Origin: Gnetum montanum
Taxonomy: Eukaryota; Streptophyta; Gnetopsida; Gnetales; Gnetaceae
Length of the DNA: 64,000 nt
Direction of reading: 5' to 3'
NCBI GenBank assembly: GCA_015680685.1
Contig: MNCI01037953.1
Coordinates: forward strand, 717,999-781,998
In this document: piece after piece, positions 59,066 through 64,000 of the stretch
How positions within the stretch are numbered: the stretch's first letter is position 1
Layout: every line of letters starts with the position of its first letter
Position numbers and translations under genes: made by a program
The notes under the pieces: model-generated
The model's database searches: none
What the model saw: only the letters and a program-made list of their open reading frames with translations
Told to the model about the DNA's origin: nothing

Positions 59066-60278
59066 GCTACAAGCACTAGTTATGGAACTAGCCCCCTCTA
59101 ACTAAGGCCCTTTCTCACTTACTACTTCTTCTCTAATAAGGAATGGTGGTTGTTTTGTGGAAGCACTCTTGTGTCTCAGGGGATGGATTGGTCTTAGAAT
59201 GTCAATGCAAAGTCACTAAATGTGGTTGGTTTTGGTCTCGAATAAGGATGAATCCTATCAAGTCATTTAACCACAAAATCCACAAGGGACTTCATTTGAC
59301 CATAATTAGGAACTCCATTCCACTCTCTCTCTCTCTCTCATCCATCTATGCTTTCCATGTTCCACCTCATTGCGGGTTTCATGTTTTAGTTTGATGTCTT
59401 AATTTGACATGTCCAAATTCTTAGTTAGTTTCTTCTGGATTTTTGTACTTAACTTCTGTAACCATTAATCGTCCACAAAGCCCATGAACTCTTTGGTTTG
59501 AAGTTATGCAAGGGCATAAAAGGCCTGTGCCTACTTTGGGGAGGACCCACTTGCATATCTTTTGGTTGGGTTAGTTAAGTTCTTTACCCTTAGACATTTC
59601 TACAATCAAATTCTTTCTTTTTACCCCATCAATGACATCTGATTGTATACATCTTCACAACAATTTTCAATGAATTCTTCTTTTCATTGTTGTGAATTCT
59701 TATATTCTCTTCAAATATTCCCTTATATTAAACTTTTTTCAATTTAATGGACCACTTAATTGCATTAACCCTATCTGCCAACCTTCCTACTAACACTACT
59801 CAAGGAACCAATTGACCACAGTCACAACTTAGCTGAGTGTAACCATTGATGAGACAAGGCATTTAATAGTTATGTGTTACACATTGCATACTAATTCATG
59901 ATCTTGTTGTGATTGCAATGGGAAGCATGAACTAGAAGTGGGACTATCTTCACCAAGGATGATGCAGCAATACCACTCAATGAGGACCGTTCATGATTGC
60001 TAAATCTCTTCTCTCCCTCTCTCTCATTCTTCTGCTACTAAGAGGTGTTGGATGTTAGTGTTATCTAGGGTGTTCACTTCTCTTACCATAAACACCCAAT
60101 GTTGTAAAAATATTATAATTTTATACACTTGGGCACTTAGAATTTGTATGTCTATTTCATCTAAGTCAATTTGTGATGTCTGTCAATAATCCCATAACTA
60201 CCCAATATATTGTGTTGTAAAGAACTTATTTCTCCTCTACTTCACTCAAGGAAAAGTTTTCATTCAGTTTTGGAGGTA
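59066..60278 (+). other. Non-coding 3' region and purine tract of the Athila-like element
   Basis: Athila relatives can carry an env-like ORF here, but none is visible. Short CT microsatellites lie at about 59321-59340 and 60010-60027. GTTTTGGAGGTA (60267-60278) directly before the LTR is the probable polypurine tract. Confidence 0.55.
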
Positions 60279-61116
60279 TGATGAATCACCATTAGTCTTT
60301 GACTGCGACGTTGGATACACAATGTTGGGGCCCTGGTCTGACGTCAAACATCCAATGTTAGGGTATATACCCCAAGTCTATAAATACCATGCCCAACCTC
60401 TAGTTTATAGTAATTTTTTGGTCATTCTTACTTAGAGTAGCAAAGCTCTTGCAATTTATTCTTCTCAGAGTTAGAATATTTTCTGAGTGCCCACAGAAGG
60501 AGTTTAAAGTGTGTACAGTTCTTTGTTCAAGCACTGATGTACCTTAGCATAGTAGTGTGACAGTAATAAAATGAACTCTTTTGACAATCCTTGTAGCATT
60601 GAGAATAGCTTAATATTTTCTTTAATGCATTTTACTTCCTTTCTCTTTATTTCAATGCATTTGAATTAAGTAATTTATTTCCAAAAATTAATAAACACAA
60701 GCACAACCACTTTGAGCATTCATATAGTACTTGGTAACCTAGCAATGCTTAACATTTGGTAGCCTAGCAGTGCTATATGTGTTTAGGATGTGTTTAACAA
60801 AGTGGGATGATTACTTGTGTTAGGCTAGCTACGAAATAGACATTAGTTTTCAATCTACTCTACCCTTATTCTTGTTGTAGGTGATTACATCCATAAAATA
60901 TAAAATGACAAAAATTCATATACCTCAATTACACTTAGACCATAGCCTTGAGCCTCACAAGTGTAGTTGGGAAGACAACAAACATTCTCAATGTCATTTC
61001 ACTTCCTAGAGAAACTAGTGTACAAGATAACTATAGGTTGACGGAATTTGACTGGATCGCACGTAATGCCTTAGTGATTTGAATAGTTGGACGTAGGGGT
61101 ACCTTTCTGCTCATCA
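60279..61116 (+). repeat. 3' LTR of the Athila-like element
   Basis: 838 bp, TGATGAATCACC to ...CTGCTCATCA. TATAAATA at 60379-60386; upstream words GACGTT, AATGTT and TGACGTCA (about 60338-60345) align with GACATC/GATGTC words in the 5' LTR. Confidence 0.9.
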
Positions 61117-61121
61117 AATAG

Positions 61122-62700
61122 TTTTCATGTTGATTTATTTAAGAAACATTGGGACATTATTGGAGATAATTTTTTTATGTTTTCCAAGAATCTATTAAAT
61201 AAGTTTCTTTTAATAAAAATATTAAAAAAAAGGTATGATTCATCTTCTTCTTAAGGATGGAGATCTTCAACACATTGGTAATTAGAGATCCATTGTACTT
61301 CTTAGCAACACTTACAAACTTTTAGCTAAATGCATGGCTCATCAAATTTAAAAGATTACAAATGATATCATCAAACTTAAGTAAATAAGTTTTGTTAAAT
61401 GTAGAAATATAGTAAATAATATAAGTGTAGCCTAAGAGGAAATGTAGTGGACTTCCAATACTAAAAATAACTTGAGGTGCTCATACTCAAGTTGCTACAA
61501 CTTTTTAGATTGAGGTGCTCCTTTTCTATTCAATAGTTGATTTTGTCAAAATTTTAGATAATTGATAAGAGTGTTAGCTTGGAAAATTCAAGTCACAAGT
61601 TCCATTTTAGTGAGCTATGCTAAGTTATGTAAAAGAAATATTGAATAAGTAATTCTAAAACTAGTCACAAAAATTCAATTTTAGTTTCATTATTGCAACA
61701 TACTTTCTTTCACATAACCTACATTATGATCTTTGAAATAATGTGATTAAAGAAATTTCACTTGATGATCAAGTTACACAACCACTAAAGATGCACTTTG
61801 CATATGATTCATTCTTTATGATTAACAATTTTCTACAACATGCCAATATTTTGCTAGCTAGAGTAAAGGAATATTGCATGCTATCTTGCTCTCATATCAA
61901 TTAGCAAAAATTTGTTGTTTACTGTAATGATAACATTGCTAAGTGGGTTACTCTTAAGCATTTGAAAATTTTTGAAAAATAATTTTATCTTCAAAATTTT
62001 AGAAATAACTTTTTATTTTAAGCCTAATTTGAATATATTTTTGAATTATTTGATTAATAACATTGGAAAAAAATTGATAAATGGAAAGAACGAAAACCTG
62101 ATCCTTGCTAGAAATGTTTTAGTTATTAAGAAAATGCTTCGATATACTCATATTTATTACTATAGTTGTTGGATTCGTACAAAAGCTTCCTATTAAAGAA
62201 TTGATCAAAATATTTTTCAATTTCTATAGTTTATTAAGCAAAATAGTAAAGACTTTTCTGAAGTTTCTTGGGATATTTGCACTACTAATAAGAAAAATAG
62301 AGAACTTGGCCTCACTAACTGTTATAAGAATGGTATTTCTCTCTCAATAAAATGTGTTGCAAAATGCATTGATGTAGATGATGTTTGGATGATTCTTCTT
62401 AAAAATACCATAGTGCAAGGAAAGCCCAAATATAATAATAGTTGGTATTCTAATAACATTCTTCATTATTTTCCTTTTTTTTAGGTCATTTCTATTCTAG
62501 GTTCTGCAATGCTTAAACAAATTTGGAAGACATGGTACATACTTAGTAAGTATTGGAACTACAAACATATTATAGTTTTAGAAGATATTCTTAAGTAAAT
62601 TAATCTATGGTGGCTTTATTTTAATGAAAAAACTTAAGCTACTCATTTATTTAGATTTTTTACAACTTAGAGCAAATTGGAAATTACTGTAATTTCCTAT
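61122..62700 (+). mobile_element. L1-type LINE, right part: reverse transcriptase remnant
   Basis: Continuation of the LINE at 48401-50954. The RT N-terminus is at 61234-61400 (IHLLLKDGDLQHIGN.RSIVL then LSNTYKLLAKCMAHQI), where L1 RTs have I-L-P-K-x-G-D-x-x-x-x-x-N-W-R-P-I-x-L. A gap and SINE-like sequence follow (61430-61690). The catalytic box reads HFAYDS at 61794-61811 (FADD with one Asp lost). The C-terminal domain is at about 62290-62700 (LGLTNCYKNGISLS, DVWMILLKN, YILSKYWNYKHIIVLEDI). Decayed throughout. Confidence 0.7.
61555..61700 (+). mobile_element. SINE fragment within the L1-type LINE
   Basis: TTGATAAGAGTGTTAGCTTG followed by GTCACAAGTTCCATTTTAG resembles the anticodon-to-box-B part of the SINEs at 47262 and 16895, and it sits where the central RT domain should be. 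Confidence 0.45.
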
Positions 62701-62715
62701 TTATGTATTCATGAT

Positions 62716-63512
62716 TGATGAGCCACAATATCACGTCAACCCCTGTGATATCAAGTATGCAATATCGCAGCCCACTGCTAGTTCTATAAATAAGAGGTAG
62801 CTTTTCCTTGTTCAATCATCTAGAGTTAGTCCCTTAGCCAAATTATAGTAGTTTTACCATTCCAGAGTTAGAATAATTTCCATGTGGCGGCAATAGGACT
62901 CTCAAAGTGAATGGATCTTTATTCGAGCAAATTGTACCTGAGCACACATTTGTGTACGGCAATAAAGACGAACATTCTGATAAACCTTGCAGCATATGGA
63001 CTAAGCTAAATAGGATTTAATTATTATTAAATGTTTAAATTCTTTCCTAGATAATTAACCTCTCTCAACCCTTGACTCTCCTAGTTAAGTGCATTCAGTA
63101 CGACCGCTTCGAGCACGTGTGTAACGCTTGGTAATCCAGTAACGAGTAGCATTTGGTAATCCCAGTAGCATTGCACTCATTTAGGGTGTGTGCGGAAAGT
63201 GGGAATGGATACTAATGCTAGGATAATTAAATCTTAGTTATTGAATAGTTAATAAATATTAGTTATTTAGTTCTCTTCACCTTTCCCTACTAGCATAGGC
63301 ATTAAAAAGACAAAAGCTATAAAAATCACATACCTCAGACTTACTTAACCATACAACCATGACAATACAAGTAAGTTTGGGAGGACAACGATTGGTTAAC
63401 CTTAAGTGTTCCATTAAGGCACGTAATCACTTAGTCCTTGGAGTTCGACTGGATTGTGCATGAGACACTCATATTCGTATGGTTGAGTGTAGGGGTACCT
63501 CGCCATTCATCA
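62716..63512 (+). repeat. 5' LTR of a second Athila-like element
   Basis: 797 bp, TGATGAGCCACA to ...CCATTCATCA. TATAAATA at 62785-62792, with CACGTCA and GATATC words upstream. The end block GGTTGAGTGTAGGGGTACCT is shared with the LTRs at 24492 and 16940 (minus strand). Confidence 0.85.
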
Positions 63513-63531
63513 TTGGCACCGTTGCCGGGGA
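63513..63531 (+). promoter_or_regulatory. tRNA-Asp primer binding site, well preserved
   Basis: TTGGCACCGTTGCCGGGGA differs by a single A from the plant tRNA-Asp-complementary PBS TTGGCGCCGTTGCCGGGGA. Confidence 0.85.
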
Positions 63532-63659
63532 CTTAGTTGTTTGTGCACTACGTAGAACATAGGAAATCATTCATATCATTGGGAGCTAAAATAAACCCTT
63601 GTAGTTGATCAAAAATATAAAAATAAGATAATGATAATAGCACACCAAACAAGACAAAG

Positions 63660-64000
63660 ATGTCTTCTTCTTCGCACAAAAGCAATTCACCACCTAGGAA
63701 CAACACTAAAGATAGTTAGCGACACAGCACACATAACCAAGAACTGCCATCTCCTCAACAGTTTCGAGTGGTATATATTCATCATGATGAATATGTACCT
63801 GACTTTACCTTTATCCTCCATCAAGATGAGCAACTGTGTTGGAGAGACTTGAAGGGTAACATAGTATTGCCCCCAGATTGAGTAGTCCCCAACATGCTCC
63901 TTTGTGCTCTCGCACGAATAGGCATGTCATAGTTATATGCAAAATATGTTTCATGCAAGCACCAAGCAAGGGACTACCATCCCATGGAAGCACAATGGCA
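63660..64000 (+). pseudogene. gag: Second Athila-like element: gag N-terminus, cut by window end
   Basis: The ATG at 63660 (MSSSSHKSNSPPRNN...) is homologous to the gag at 51923: HHDEYVPDFTFILHQDEQLC here corresponds to HPDEYVPNFTFILH at about 52007-52048, followed by WRDLKGNIVLPPD here and WRDMEGNIVLPLD there. In-frame stops occur after NNTKDS and after LPPD. The rest of the element lies beyond the window. It inserted right after the end of the L1-type LINE. Confidence 0.8.

Larger units (their letters stand above)
50960..61116 (+). mobile_element. Athila-like Ty3/gypsy element, 10.2 kb, inserted in the L1-type LINE
   Basis: LTRs at 50960-51762 and 60279-61116 are flanked by AATAA (50955-50959) and AATAG (61117-61121), a 5-bp duplication with one change. 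A tRNA-Asp PBS follows the 5' LTR. Gag, protease, RT, RNase H and integrase come in that order, then 2 kb of repeat-rich non-coding sequence and a purine-rich tract (GTTTTGGAGGTA) before the 3' LTR. RT and integrase motifs and the PBS fit the Athila branch. No env-like ORF was found. Confidence 0.85.

Overview
This window is plant nuclear DNA made almost entirely of old, nested retrotransposons. I found no convincing host gene. The evidence for a plant is the set of families present: a chromovirus-type Ty3/gypsy element, a Tat/Ogre-like gypsy element with a second (archaeal-type) RNase H, Athila-like gypsy elements primed by tRNA-Asp, an RTE-type LINE, an L1-type LINE and tRNA-derived SINEs. 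The density, depth of nesting and age of the copies suggest a large-genome seed plant; the species cannot be read from the sequence. Nearly every reading frame is broken by stops and small indels, many of them TAG, TGA or TAA at sites where CAG, CGA or TGG would be expected. This is the decay expected of long-methylated DNA.

Layout. 1-1660: about 190-bp tandem repeats built around a palindrome. 2252-11310: chromovirus (Tekay-like) internal region (+), with its pol split by a 5-kb insertion at about 3490-8513. That insertion is a non-autonomous LTR element (-) fused head-on to a truncated inverted copy of itself (+). 11311-16900: 3' LTR remains, LTR-like debris, an RTE tail and a SINE. 16940-25372: a complete non-autonomous element (-) with gag and a large accessory ORF but no pol, inserted in a SINE with a CTATG duplication. 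25595-27113 and 46605-46795: one RTE LINE cut by the next element. 27114-46599: a 19.5-kb Tat/Ogre-like element (+) with a GCTAT duplication. 47043-47415: two inverted SINE copies. About 48400-50954 and 61122-62700: one L1-type LINE cut by an Athila-like element (50960-61116). 62716-64000: the start of a second Athila-like element.

The most striking content is in the Tat/Ogre-like element. Between protease and reverse transcriptase, where Ogre elements carry an intron, lies a multi-exon gene on the opposite strand (about 37370 to 33624). Its introns are 80-112 bp with GT...AG ends, and at least three of them preserve the reading frame. The first recognisable exon resembles an FCP1/NIF-type HAD phosphatase, the middle exon resembles the accessory 'plant transposon protein' domain, and the rest is charged and predicted coiled coil. 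The gene is bracketed by two arrays of a short TTAAACTG-type repeat, and upstream of it lies a 1.3-kb field of decayed TCACGCTG motifs that also occur in the element's LTRs and leader. The non-autonomous element at 16940-25372 carries a related accessory domain in sense orientation, together with the same gag and LTR type as the Athila-like elements, so it probably depended on them for replication.
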